Assembly: GCF_023715145.1 (NCBI RefSeq) | Contig: NZ_JAMBNP010000004.1 | Span: 186,001 to 250,000, forward strand | DNA from: Paenibacillus glycanilyticus | GTDB lineage: Bacteria; Bacillota; Bacilli; Paenibacillales; Paenibacillaceae | Length of the DNA: 64,000 bases | Reading direction: 5' to 3' | Part shown: positions 36,759-46,068 of the stretch, piece by piece | Layout of the letters: every line of letters begins with the position of its first letter | Position numbering within the stretch: position 1 is the stretch's first letter | The notes under the pieces: model-generated | What the model saw: the letters and a program-made list of their open reading frames with translations, nothing else | What the model was told of the DNA's origin: nothing | The model's database searches: none | Made by a program: the position numbers and the translations under genes

Positions 36759-38518
36759 GATAAATTCTCTCCTTTGTTCTCTTGTAAAGTGAATGAAAAT
36801 GCGACGCCTTGCTCTGTATTCGCCGCGCCATAGTTGCTTCCATGCAGCTCCAGTATATGCTTCACGATAGCAAGCCCCAGCCCGGTCCCTCCGGATTTGC
36901 GGTCTCGCGAACGCTCAGCCCGATAGAACTGATCCCATATCCGGTCGAGATCTTCCTTCGCAATGGGAGGTCCGGCGTTCTCGATGACGGTCCGGATAGC
37001 GGAACCTTCGGTCCTCTCCATGTCTATGGTCAAGACGCTGTCTTCCGTCGCATGCCGAATGGCATTGCTGAACAGATTGAGAAGAACCTGCTCGATCCGC
37101 CTGCGATCCGCTTGGACGTACAAGTCTTCCTCTCCATCCTGCCGAACTCTTAGACGCAAATGCTTGCTCTCGAGCTGCTGCATGAACGAATTCGCAACTT
37201 GCCGAACGAGGTCGGTCATGGAGAATCGCTCAACCTGCAGCCGGACCGCCTTCACCTCGAATTTGGACAACTCCAGCATATCCATGATGAGTGCGTTCAT
37301 TCGGTCTGTTTCGTTGACGATTAAGCCAAGGTAACGCTCTCTCTTATCATCCGCTACCCCGTCCTGCAATCCCTCCGCAAAGCCTTTCACGATGCCAAGC
37401 GGGGTCTTCAGCTCATGAGAAATGTTCGCCACCAGTTCCTTGCGCAGCTGCTCGGAGCGCTGCTTCTCTCTGACATCCTCCTGAAGCTGTTCATTAGCAA
37501 GCCTCAATTCCTTCAGCGCCGAATCCAGGTTTCGAGATAACTCGTTCATGTTCCGGGATAACTCCCCGAATTCATCTTTAGATCGTATCTCGGGGTGATC
37601 GGCGAAATCGAGCTTCGCGAGCCGTGCTGCTGAACGGTTAAGAGTGAGCAGCGGTCGCGAGACTATTCTCGAATAGATCAGCGATAGCGCGAGAACAAGC
37701 GCAAGGATTACAGGTGCCAGATAAATGACATATTTCTTTAACGTCTCAACGGCTTCGCCTACCGGCTGAAGCGAGGCCATAACGAACATGTAATGCTCGC
37801 TGCCTTCCGGCTCATCCGTGAGCGATTGCACCAATACGGCATACTCGACGCCGCTCCATGGATCCTTCCATTCGCTCCTTACGGTCTTCCCTTCATGCAA
37901 GCGCGACAGGTATGCCTCCGCTCCGGTCGTCCATTCCCGAAGGGCTTCATCAAGAAGCGCATCTTGATAAAGGGGGTTGAACGATCGCTGCTCCGGCAGC
38001 ATGTACTCCGTTACGTTACCCTCTACCCTTACTAACCCGTCTTCAAGAGGAGCGGTATCGTCCGGCCAAAAAGCAACCGGATGAAGGATGGTATCCTTCT
38101 CATCCATGAACATACCGTCTATGACCATACGCTCTCCCTGCGATATCCCCCGCGGAATGGTGTTGACTGTCGCGCCGGCTGTCGGAATGGGTACCGTGAT
38201 GAGCTTGTCGGCCGATTGCAGCTTCACATAATAGGGATTAATATTGGCACGGGTGAAGCTTTTATTCAGCACCGCGGTGCTGGTATCGTTCTTGTTCATG
38301 AACGACCCGAGAAGACTCGACAGCTCCCGTTCATTCCCTGACACTTCGTTGTACTGCTCAGCGAAGCGGCTCATGGCCGATTCCAATTCATCAACCCTGG
38401 ACATCCGATAGAACCGTTCGAAGAACAGACCTTCCGCAAGCATCACCAGGCTGAATATAAACAAAATCAATGCGGACGTGATGACGAACAGCTTAAGGAC
38501 TACGCCATGTTTTCTCAT
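36755..38518 (-). CDS. Sensor histidine kinase
   Basis: 587 residues. TM1 about 9-30, a large extracellular sensor of about 235 residues, TM2 about 268-290, HAMP (RPLLTLNRSAARLAKLDF), dimerisation helix with phospho-acceptor His in NISHELKTPLG, then N, G1 (DQFYRAERSR follows) and G2 (GGTGLGLAIVK) boxes. OmpR-type partner is the gene just upstream (ATGA overlap), the lipoprotein just downstream. Signal unknown. Confidence 0.95.
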   Translation of the reverse strand: MRKHGVVLKLFVITSALILFIFSLVMLAEGLFFERFYRMSRVDELESAMSRFAEQYNEVSGNERELSSLLGSFMNKNDTSTAVLNKSFTRANINPYYVKLQSADKLITVPIPTAGATVNTIPRGISQGERMVIDGMFMDEKDTILHPVAFWPDDTAPLEDGLVRVEGNVTEYMLPEQRSFNPLYQDALLDEALREWTTGAEAYLSRLHEGKTVRSEWKDPWSGVEYAVLVQSLTDEPEGSEHYMFVMASLQPVGEAVETLKKYVIYLAPVILALVLALSLIYSRIVSRPLLTLNRSAARLAKLDFADHPEIRSKDEFGELSRNMNELSRNLDSALKELRLANEQLQEDVREKQRSEQLRKELVANISHELKTPLGIVKGFAEGLQDGVADDKRERYLGLIVNETDRMNALIMDMLELSKFEVKAVRLQVERFSMTDLVRQVANSFMQQLESKHLRLRVRQDGEEDLYVQADRRRIEQVLLNLFSNAIRHATEDSVLTIDMERTEGSAIRTVIENAGPPIAKEDLDRIWDQFYRAERSRDRKSGGTGLGLAIVKHILELHGSNYGAANTEQGVAFSFTLQENKGENLS

Positions 38519-39195
38519 GCTTCAGACTCGAACCTATAGCCGGTACGGATGACGGTTGCGATATGCTTGCCGGCGTCCCCAAGCTTGGCTCTTAATTTTT
38601 TGACATGAGTGTCCACGGTGCGAAGATCTCCCAAATATTCGTATCCCCAAACCGCGTTGAGAATGAATTCGCGGGCCAATACTTTGCCTTCATGCTTGAT
38701 CAGGAACAACAGCAGATCATATTCCTTCGGAGACAGATTAATCAGCTGCCCGGACACGGTTACCGTATGTGCTTCCCGGTTCACCGACATTTCACCGTAT
38801 TGAAGCATTTCCGCTTCCCGCCCGACTGTTCTCTCTGTTCGCTTCATCAGTGCGGTTGCCCGAGCGACCAGCACCCTTGGGCTTAGCGGCTTCGTTACGT
38901 ATTCGTCAGCACCCAGCTCGAAGCCCATCAGTTGATCCTCATCTTCCGATCTCGCCGTAATCATGATAATCGGAACGTCGGACTTCTCGCGGATGCGCCT
39001 GCACACCGACCATCCATCCATCTCCGGCATCATGATGTCCAGGACGATCAGATCAACAGAGACTTGCTCGAACAGCTCGAGCGCAACCCTTCCGTTCTCT
39101 GCTTCATGAACGTCCCACTGCTCTTTTTTGAAATAATCCGTTATAAATTCCCGCATCAGCATATCGTCTTCGACTAATAAAATGCTTCGTTTCAT
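38515..39195 (-). CDS. OmpR/PhoB family response regulator
   Basis: 226 residues from the ATG (MKRSILLVEDD). Receiver domain with acidic pair EDD, phosphorylatable Asp in VLDIMMPEMDGW and Lys in YVTKPLSP; C-terminal winged helix ending TVIRTGYRFES. The first gene of the operon and coupled to the kinase by an ATGA overlap. Confidence 0.95.
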   Translation of the reverse strand: MKRSILLVEDDMLMREFITDYFKKEQWDVHEAENGRVALELFEQVSVDLIVLDIMMPEMDGWSVCRRIREKSDVPIIMITARSEDEDQLMGFELGADEYVTKPLSPRVLVARATALMKRTERTVGREAEMLQYGEMSVNREAHTVTVSGQLINLSPKEYDLLLFLIKHEGKVLAREFILNAVWGYEYLGDLRTVDTHVKKLRAKLGDAGKHIATVIRTGYRFESEA

Positions 39196-39410
39196 CCGGT
39201 ACACTCCGCCTCTTTCCGGCAATGGCCCGTACCCATCCGGACCTGATTGTTTTAACCTTATGCTATCACAGGATTACCCGAAATGCGGCATTCTTAACAT
39301 CGGCCAGCACCTCCATTTGCTCTACAAATTGAAGTATAGGAGGTTCCTGTGTCCATCGTGTGTATTTGAAGTGGAAATCTTGAGAATCATAACAACATTC
39401 GAATGCAATC

Positions 39411-39436
39411 AAAAAAAGCCGCAGCTATGCGACTTT
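39411..39436 (-). terminator. Terminator after the APH-like gene
   Basis: Minus strand AAGTCGCA, TAGC, TGCGGCTT, then T run. Confidence 0.8.
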
Positions 39437-39446
39437 TCCTTTTTTA

Positions 39447-40448
39447 TTATTCTCTATATTTAGCGAGGTACTTCGGATAGGAAGCGAGATGAACAGCCTT
39501 AGACCTGCGCTTTGTTTCCTCCCGGTATTCCGGGACTTGCTCGGACTCCACATAATCGGCCAGAACATCGATGACATCGTCGAGCAGCTTCGCGCGGAAA
39601 TACAGCTCCAACCGCTCGACGACCTCAGCACCAGCAGTTATCCGCACCTTTTCTCTCCATATTGGCCATGACGGATCATTGGCCAGCGGCCAGAGCAGCA
39701 CGGAGTAATCCATTGCAGCATCGCCCTGCCCGGTGAGATCATCCCAATCAATGATTCGAAAAGCGTTACCGCCAGTGGTCAGAACGTTATTGCCGTTCAG
39801 ATCGTTATGTACAAGCTCTTCTGCCGATTGTTGAAATGCGGGAGTTTGTCGAACCGTTGTCTTCAGCCTTTGGATTTCCTCTCCGAACCAGGATATCGTC
39901 TCGTCCGAAACAAAATCCCTAAGCAGCTCTCGCGATGCGCGAATGCCGTCCAGATCTTCTGTAAACCTGGTGATGTACTCATCCTCAAAAGCCTCCGCAT
40001 AGGTTCGCTTTTCTGCAAGAGGCAGCAAAGTACGAAGATGATCGTCGCGATGAAGCTTGGCGATCATGTCTATCACGCCGGAGAGCAAAGCTTCGGAATA
40101 CCGAACCTCCGCAAGCGGAGCCGCCTCTTCGATATATTCAAATACAAGGCCATACGGATAGCCGGGCACTATCTCCTGGTTAATCTCGTGAACAAGCTTA
40201 GGCGCGGTGTAATGCACAGACAGATACTCGCCAATACTCGCCCATTGCCGCAAACGTTCAGCCTTATGAGGCGGAGCCAGCTTGACGTGAAGACGCGTGC
40301 GGCCATCCGTCAAACGAATAGACAAGTTGCTAAAGCCCCCGGGGTTATAAATGTACGAGGCTTCGATGTGATCCGGGTCAATGCCAAGCGCTTTGGCGTT
40401 CACCAACGCCCATTCTGCAATTCTATGCTCTGCAACTGCAACCTCCAT
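39447..40448 (-). CDS. Aminoglycoside phosphotransferase-like kinase
   Basis: 333 residues. Kinase catalytic loop HNDLNGNNVL (about 216-225) and metal-binding IDWDD follow the HxDxxxxN and DxD pattern of the APH/choline kinase superfamily. Substrate unknown; small-molecule rather than antibiotic kinase cannot be told apart. Start after GGGAGC-type site. Single gene. Confidence 0.85.
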   Translation of the reverse strand: MEVAVAEHRIAEWALVNAKALGIDPDHIEASYIYNPGGFSNLSIRLTDGRTRLHVKLAPPHKAERLRQWASIGEYLSVHYTAPKLVHEINQEIVPGYPYGLVFEYIEEAAPLAEVRYSEALLSGVIDMIAKLHRDDHLRTLLPLAEKRTYAEAFEDEYITRFTEDLDGIRASRELLRDFVSDETISWFGEEIQRLKTTVRQTPAFQQSAEELVHNDLNGNNVLTTGGNAFRIIDWDDLTGQGDAAMDYSVLLWPLANDPSWPIWREKVRITAGAEVVERLELYFRAKLLDDVIDVLADYVESEQVPEYREETKRRSKAVHLASYPKYLAKYRE

Positions 40449-40525
40449 GCTCCCAACTGCCTCCTCAACCTATTCTGTCTTTACCAAATATTGTAGCATG
40501 ACGGCCATGATTAATGGAGCTAAAT

Positions 40526-40563
40526 AGAAACGGAACCCCTGATGAATCAGAGGTTCCGCTTCT
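40526..40563 (-). terminator. Terminator after the GH51 gene
   Basis: 18-base arms with two G-T pairs around TCAT-like loop; minus strand ends in TTTC then TATTTAG. Confidence 0.7.
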
Positions 40564-40574
40564 ATGTGTCCAGC

Positions 40575-42587
40575 CTATTTCGATCTGCGCACCTCTACAA
40601 CGGCTACCGAATGAGGCTTCATAGCCAGAATCGGCTTGCGGCTGTCGAAGTCCAGTTGACGCTCTATCGTGGTGACAGCCTCCGGCTCGAAGACCGAATT
40701 TATCGTCTCGTAGCTGTCGCCGGCAAGCTCCCATGCCTTAGCCGTTCCGGTATTCGAAAATGAACCTATTGCGAGCTCCGCTTCAACCGATGCGAGGCCC
40801 CGGTTCACAACAAACAGCGTCAGGACGCTGCCGGATTCATCCAGTGCCGCCGCCACATCGAGTACGGGCAGCGGTCCCGGAGCAAGATCAAACCGCTTTG
40901 ACCCCGACGGCCAGTCGAACGTCGGACATTCCGTTTGAGTCGGCAAAATGCGGGATATGTCGCGATTCGCATAGGTCTGCATGATATGGAACGTTGGCGT
41001 TCCGTATACGACTCGGCTGCGTCCGCTCCAACCGGTCTCCTTGCCCCGATATTGATCCGCATAGCAGTCGCCAACGCGAATACATCCGCCCAGCCAGCCA
41101 TTAACAAGGTCGGAGAAGCTGCCGATCTCAATCAGATGAGACTGCCTGATGAATTCGTTCAAGTTAGCGGCATTGGCAACGGCTGCCTCCAGCGTATGCT
41201 CCATTGGACGACCTTCGCGGATTGTGTTCGGATAATACATCGTGTTGTACTCCGTAATAGCCAGCTTCACATGCGAATATGCCGGATTACCCGCAATAAT
41301 CTCCTGGGTCTTGCGTATGGCAGCGCGAGTTACTTCGGGGAATGCTACAACCGCTGGATACCGCTCCTCCTTCGGCGTGCTTGGCGTGATGCCAACCGTG
41401 CCAAACCCGTGATAGATATGCAGCGTCAGCATGTCCATCTTTCCGGCAGAGATGTCAAGCACCGTGCGGTTCCATGCTGGGTCGCAGTCTCCGCATGCAA
41501 GCAGTACGATATTCGGATCCACGGCCTTCATGGCGTCGGCAAACCGGTTATACCGATGTGCGAATTCCTCCGCCGAGCAGTGCCCATGCTGCCAAGAGCC
41601 ATAAATTTCATTGCCGATCTCCCAATAACTAACCCCGTAAGGTTCCGGATGACCGTTGCGCGCCCGCAGCGCGCCGTATTCCGTATCGACAGAACCGTTG
41701 CAATATTCCAGCCATGACGCCGCTTCCTCGGGCGTGCCTGTTCCGGCATTTACGCATATGAGCGGCTCTGTGTCCGTATCCCGGCAGAATGCCAGAAATT
41801 CATCCGTACCGAAATATTTGTTCGTCCAGCCGCCCCATGCTTCATTAACCATATTAGGACGTTCCAGAACGGGACCGATGGCATCCTCGAAATGATAAGC
41901 GCTGATATAATTACCCGCGAGGCGCATCATGCCAGGCTTCAGCTGCCGCGTCAGCTCTACGACCTCGCGTTTTGCATAACCCGCGCTGTCGGCCGGCAGC
42001 ATCGATACATGATCGAGCCAGAGCATGCCGGAGCCCATTCCGTCTCGCCACGTCTCATCCTGCGAAGATAACAGAATCCGGAATTCCCCATGCTCGCAAG
42101 AACGCTCGGGAGTAAGCTCGATCTCATATTCATTCCACTTATGTCCGCGCAGCTTAAGCTCGGCCCGGCTAAGAAGTTCACCGGTTCCGCGGTCAGCCAG
42201 CTCGCATGCGGCCGACCGAAGATCCACGGCGGCACGCGCTACAATCTTTACCCGGTACGTGCCCCCTTCCACGCTGACCCTCTGCCCAATCCCCCCATAA
42301 CACCGGTCGGCGCTCAAGATGCGGATACGCTGACTATGGCCGGAATGCCGAGGGGCGGCCGGCTCCAGGGCATACTCGGTATTTTTGCCGTTGGTGACGG
42401 CATACCAGCCGGAAGACACGCCTCGGGTATCGGCCTCGTCTTCAAAGTCCATGTCCTTCAGGGCAAAAGCCAGCATGGCATCCATATGATCCCGGATATC
42501 CTCGACGAAATGCCCGAAGATAAAAGGGTTCAGCCGATGTTCGGACGGTTCTTCCGTATGAACGGTAATCATTGCTCTCTGATTCAT
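40575..42587 (-). CDS. GH51 alpha-L-arabinofuranosidase
   Basis: 670 residues, cytosolic (no signal). N-terminal carbohydrate-binding-like insertion (about 70-200), then the TIM barrel. General acid/base Glu327 in WEIGNE and nucleophile Glu446 in ITEYN are both present. The divergent AraC gene is the likely regulator. The enzyme would release arabinose from arabino-oligosaccharides taken up by the cell; no transporter is adjacent. Confidence 0.9.
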   Translation of the reverse strand: MNQRAMITVHTEEPSEHRLNPFIFGHFVEDIRDHMDAMLAFALKDMDFEDEADTRGVSSGWYAVTNGKNTEYALEPAAPRHSGHSQRIRILSADRCYGGIGQRVSVEGGTYRVKIVARAAVDLRSAACELADRGTGELLSRAELKLRGHKWNEYEIELTPERSCEHGEFRILLSSQDETWRDGMGSGMLWLDHVSMLPADSAGYAKREVVELTRQLKPGMMRLAGNYISAYHFEDAIGPVLERPNMVNEAWGGWTNKYFGTDEFLAFCRDTDTEPLICVNAGTGTPEEAASWLEYCNGSVDTEYGALRARNGHPEPYGVSYWEIGNEIYGSWQHGHCSAEEFAHRYNRFADAMKAVDPNIVLLACGDCDPAWNRTVLDISAGKMDMLTLHIYHGFGTVGITPSTPKEERYPAVVAFPEVTRAAIRKTQEIIAGNPAYSHVKLAITEYNTMYYPNTIREGRPMEHTLEAAVANAANLNEFIRQSHLIEIGSFSDLVNGWLGGCIRVGDCYADQYRGKETGWSGRSRVVYGTPTFHIMQTYANRDISRILPTQTECPTFDWPSGSKRFDLAPGPLPVLDVAAALDESGSVLTLFVVNRGLASVEAELAIGSFSNTGTAKAWELAGDSYETINSVFEPEAVTTIERQLDFDSRKPILAMKPHSVAVVEVRRSK

Positions 42588-42703
42588 ATGTATTTTCTCC
42601 TCTGCTATAAGGATTACTTCGCGTAAGTCCTCTTATTTGCTACACCCGCTTCAGTAGTGATCTAGACTAGATTTCATATCCATGATAGTGTTTTCGTGAG
42701 CGG

Positions 42704-43606
42704 ATGAACATAGATTATAAGGAAGGTTACGTGAGGAAAATGGACATTTCTCAGAATGAAGCAATTCTCAATCCGGAACAGCATAAGTATGGCGACATAC
42801 ACGCCTTGCCGCATTCTCCAGATCTATCGATCTATATCCCGATGATTGGCATCAACTATTGCGCGCCAACTTACAAGAATATTCGGGAAAAAGCCGATAT
42901 AACTGTACTTGGGTTTGTGATAAACGGACATGGGGAAATTCAGGTTAATTCGGAGAAGCACCGCCTTGGAAGAGGCGATGTCTTTATTCTGAGAAAGGAC
43001 AGCAGGCATGAGGTGACGGCCTTGTCCGATTCAAGCGAGCCTTGGACCTATTATTGGTACAATCTGCATGGCAATAGCCTGCCGCTGCTGGAAACCTTCC
43101 ACTTGCTTCACACCTCGTATATCCCCGACGCTGGCATTGGCCATTTATTCTTGAAAGGCTTAGATGCAGCAAAGCATCGAGCTGAAGGAACGGATCTTCA
43201 GTCGTTCTCTATCTTGACTTGCACGGAAATTATGATGGCCCTTCAGCAGGCGATTAAGCAGGCAGCAGACTATTACTCCCCTGTCATGAGCCGGATGAAG
43301 CTCTTTCTGGATCAGCTTGTCGGCGAGACCTTTCGATCAGAAGAGTTCGCCCTTCATATGGGCCTTTCTTTCAGACAGTTAAACCGGATTTTCAAACAGC
43401 ATACGGGAATTACCATTTACCAATACGTTCTCACCCGTAAAATGGACATCGCCAAAATGATGCTGCAGGACACCGAAATGCCTGTCGGCGATATCGCCTT
43501 CCATCTCGGCTACGACGATCCGCAATATTTCTCGAATTTGTTCAAGCAGAAAGCGGGAATGTCCCCTACTGCATACCGTAAGCTGAATGAAAGAAGCGCC
43601 GATTAA
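42704..43606 (+). CDS. AraC family transcriptional regulator
   Basis: About 300 residues. N-terminal cupin-like sugar-binding domain (GHGEIQVNSEKHRLGRGDVFIL) and C-terminal double helix-turn-helix ending DIAFHLGYDDPQYFSNLFKQKAGMSPTAYRK. Start uncertain: ATG 42704, GTG 42731 after AAGGAAGG, or ATG 42740. Divergent from GH51. Confidence 0.9.
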   Translation: MNIDYKEGYVRKMDISQNEAILNPEQHKYGDIHALPHSPDLSIYIPMIGINYCAPTYKNIREKADITVLGFVINGHGEIQVNSEKHRLGRGDVFILRKDSRHEVTALSDSSEPWTYYWYNLHGNSLPLLETFHLLHTSYIPDAGIGHLFLKGLDAAKHRAEGTDLQSFSILTCTEIMMALQQAIKQAADYYSPVMSRMKLFLDQLVGETFRSEEFALHMGLSFRQLNRIFKQHTGITIYQYVLTRKMDIAKMMLQDTEMPVGDIAFHLGYDDPQYFSNLFKQKAGMSPTAYRKLNERSAD

Positions 43607-43627
43607 TAACGGCGCTTTCTTTATTTG
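43594..43627 (+). terminator. Terminator overlapping the end of the AraC gene
   Basis: AGCGCCG, ATTAATAA loop, CGGCGCT then TTCTTTATTT; the AraC stop lies in the loop. Confidence 0.75.
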
Positions 43628-43679
43628 AGAATGAAACGGGGAGAAAAAGGAAAATATATCCCTCAGAGGTGATTCCCCT

Positions 43680-44960
43680 GTGCGGTTTGAAGGCTTAACT
43701 AAAAACGAAGACTTCTTGAAACGTGAGTTTGACAACCGGTATTTTTCCATTTGTCTTTATTACTTATCTACGGTGTGTAACGAGGATGATATTTTCGATA
43801 AGCTGATATCCCCCTTCTATCTGTCCAGCTCGTCTGATGATTACGTAAAGTACCTGCGGTCTTTCCCGAATTGCTCGCTGCATACGGGGGATGATGAAGG
43901 AACCGAACGGCTGCTCGACGGTTTCGTTATGGTTGCCCTTAACGGGAGCATGCTGTCTGTCAGAATGAAGGATTTCAAGTCCCGCTCTGTCAGCGAATCA
44001 ACCGAAGAAAACGTGCTTCAGGGTCCTAAGGACGGCCTGAACGAGGACATTCATACCTCTATGAACCTGATCCGCAACCGTTACAAAAGCGAATCGCTGC
44101 GCATGGAAAGCCACTCTGCAGGCAGCAAGTCAAAAATTAAACTGATGCTGTTATTTGATGAACAGCTGGCCGATGCCCATGCCCTTAGCGAGCTTAAAGA
44201 GAAGCTCTCCCATATTCATGTCGATCTCATTCAATCAGCCGGGCAATTGCAGAAAAACCTCATCAAAAGCCGGTTTAATCTATTCCCGCTCTTCCTGACT
44301 ACCGAACGTCCCGACCGGGTCGTCAAGAACTTGGCGGAAGGCAAAATTGTCATTCTAATCGAAGGCTCATCCTGGGCTCTGATAGGACCTGCTGCTTTTT
44401 TCGATTTTTTCAAATCGATGGATGACCCAGTTCAAATGCCCGTCATTGGACAATTCATGCTGTTCATTCGCTATGTTGCCCTAGTGATTACGCTTGTGCT
44501 GCCAGCTTTATATATCGCGATTATTTCGTACTCCCCCGATCTGTTGAAGGTTCAGTTTGCTCTCCTTGTTGCCGGCAGCCGGATGTCCGTTCCGTTTCCC
44601 TCTTATGTGGAGATTATGTTTATGCTCATCATGACCGAATTTCTGATTGAAGCGAGTATACGCCTGCCCAAGACCATCAGCCCAACGGCCACGACAGTCG
44701 GAGGTCTTATCTTAGGACAAGCAGCAACCGAAGCGGGATTGGTAGCCGAGGTCATGATTATCGTCATCTCGGCTGTGGCGATCTCGAACTTCGTCATTCC
44801 TGTCAATTCCATGCATCAGGCGATTCGGGTCATCCGGTACCCCTTAATCATTCTAGCCAGCTTTCTTGGAACGATTGGCGTTGTCCTTGGTTTGTTGGCG
44901 CTTATCGCCTATCTTTGCAATTTGAGGAGCTTGGGTAAGCCTTACATGAAATTGCTGTGA
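43680..44960 (+). CDS. gerA: GerA-type spore germination receptor subunit, short form
   Basis: 426 residues, about 60-80 fewer than the other three GerA proteins in the window. Start is a GTG after AGAGGTGAT. Family motifs FPLFLTTERPDRV and VGGLILGQAATEAG are present. It ends at LRSLGKPYMKLL: the final soluble tail of about 40 residues found in the others is missing. First gene of a gerA-gerB-gerC operon. No clear sigma-G promoter was found in the 70 bases upstream. Confidence 0.92.
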   Translation: MRFEGLTKNEDFLKREFDNRYFSICLYYLSTVCNEDDIFDKLISPFYLSSSSDDYVKYLRSFPNCSLHTGDDEGTERLLDGFVMVALNGSMLSVRMKDFKSRSVSESTEENVLQGPKDGLNEDIHTSMNLIRNRYKSESLRMESHSAGSKSKIKLMLLFDEQLADAHALSELKEKLSHIHVDLIQSAGQLQKNLIKSRFNLFPLFLTTERPDRVVKNLAEGKIVILIEGSSWALIGPAAFFDFFKSMDDPVQMPVIGQFMLFIRYVALVITLVLPALYIAIISYSPDLLKVQFALLVAGSRMSVPFPSYVEIMFMLIMTEFLIEASIRLPKTISPTATTVGGLILGQAATEAGLVAEVMIIVISAVAISNFVIPVNSMHQAIRVIRYPLIILASFLGTIGVVLGLLALIAYLCNLRSLGKPYMKLL

Positions 44961-44985
44961 GACCACATGAAATGCAGGTGATGAC

Positions 44986-46068
44986 ATGCTTCAAATCCGA
45001 TACTACTACTTTCTTCTCTATCTGAATTTCATCGTCTGCATGATTGAGTTTACTCCCAAGCTCATCTATTCGGGGCGGTATACCGGCAGCCTTAGCAGCT
45101 TAATGCTTGCGTTATTCGTTACCTGCTTGATGATTATTTTGTTTGAAAGACAGATGAACCGGTTCTCCGGACAATCGATTGCCCAGATCATGTCCGGCAC
45201 ATTAGCCCGCTTTGTTCAAAAAAGCCTGTTCCTCTGCTATTTTGTTCTGACGTATGGTGCCGGACTGATCTTTCTAATCTCCTATACGCAGATCATCCAT
45301 AGGTTTATCTGTCCAGATATGTCATCCGGGCTGCTTTTTGCCGTTTTCCTGGTTCTCGTACTCTTCGCCTCTCTCCTTGCATCGAAGAGCATATTGTTCA
45401 TGCTGGAGATCATTGTGATATTTCAAATCCCGTTCATGATGATCATGATTCTGCTCTTCTTATTGGACTCCAATATCCAGGTTGACTTCTTGCTGGAAGC
45501 CGCTACCTATATCCGCCATTGGCCGGCCTACCAGATGATCGCGGCTGGTGCTTTTCTCTTCAACGGCTATATGAGCCGATTGGTTTTTAATGAGCATCTC
45601 GTAAGCAGCAAGCCTAAGAAGCAGCTGCCGGTTGTTTTTATAATCGGGCTCCTGCTCTTGCTCGCCTATTATTTCATTCCGATCGGTTACTTGGGACTGG
45701 CCGGAATCGATAGCGACAACGATGTGTGGTTCACAGCAACAAACAGCATGCGTCTACCGCATTTTTTCATTGAACGATATCTGGTTGTCTTCCTAATGAT
45801 CCAGCTTGGCGTATCACTCATGTTTGTCATTGTCTGCTGTCATTCTTCCCTGCAATTTCTGAAGCAAGCGAACCTGCTCAACGGAGGAAAAATCAAATGG
45901 ATCTGGGTCTCGCTGTTACTTGTTCTATCCTGTGCGCTATGGCCGTATATGGGCGAATCCGCTATTCGAAACAGCTTCTTCAGCTGGTTCCTAAACGTGA
46001 AGCTGGTGTTCGACATCCTGATGGTGCTTGCAGTCCTTTGTTGCGCGCGACGAATAAAGCCGGCTTAG
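44986..46068 (+). CDS. gerB: GerB-type spore germination receptor permease subunit
   Basis: 360 residues, about ten membrane helices. Ribosome site AGGTGATGAC precedes the ATG. Diverged from the other GerB proteins but with the same size and topology. Here gerB is second, unlike the A-C-B order of the other operons. Its 3' end overlaps the start of gerC. Confidence 0.9.
   Translation: MLQIRYYYFLLYLNFIVCMIEFTPKLIYSGRYTGSLSSLMLALFVTCLMIILFERQMNRFSGQSIAQIMSGTLARFVQKSLFLCYFVLTYGAGLIFLISYTQIIHRFICPDMSSGLLFAVFLVLVLFASLLASKSILFMLEIIVIFQIPFMMIMILLFLLDSNIQVDFLLEAATYIRHWPAYQMIAAGAFLFNGYMSRLVFNEHLVSSKPKKQLPVVFIIGLLLLLAYYFIPIGYLGLAGIDSDNDVWFTATNSMRLPHFFIERYLVVFLMIQLGVSLMFVIVCCHSSLQFLKQANLLNGGKIKWIWVSLLLVLSCALWPYMGESAIRNSFFSWFLNVKLVFDILMVLAVLCCARRIKPA

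Noticed and set aside
40935..42626. Long plus-strand frames across the GH51 gene
   Set aside because: Antisense shadows; no start signals and no known protein features.
43640..43680. Sigma-G promoter before the fourth gerA
   Set aside because: TGAAAC with a TATAT-like box at about 17 bases does not meet the CATNNTA consensus.
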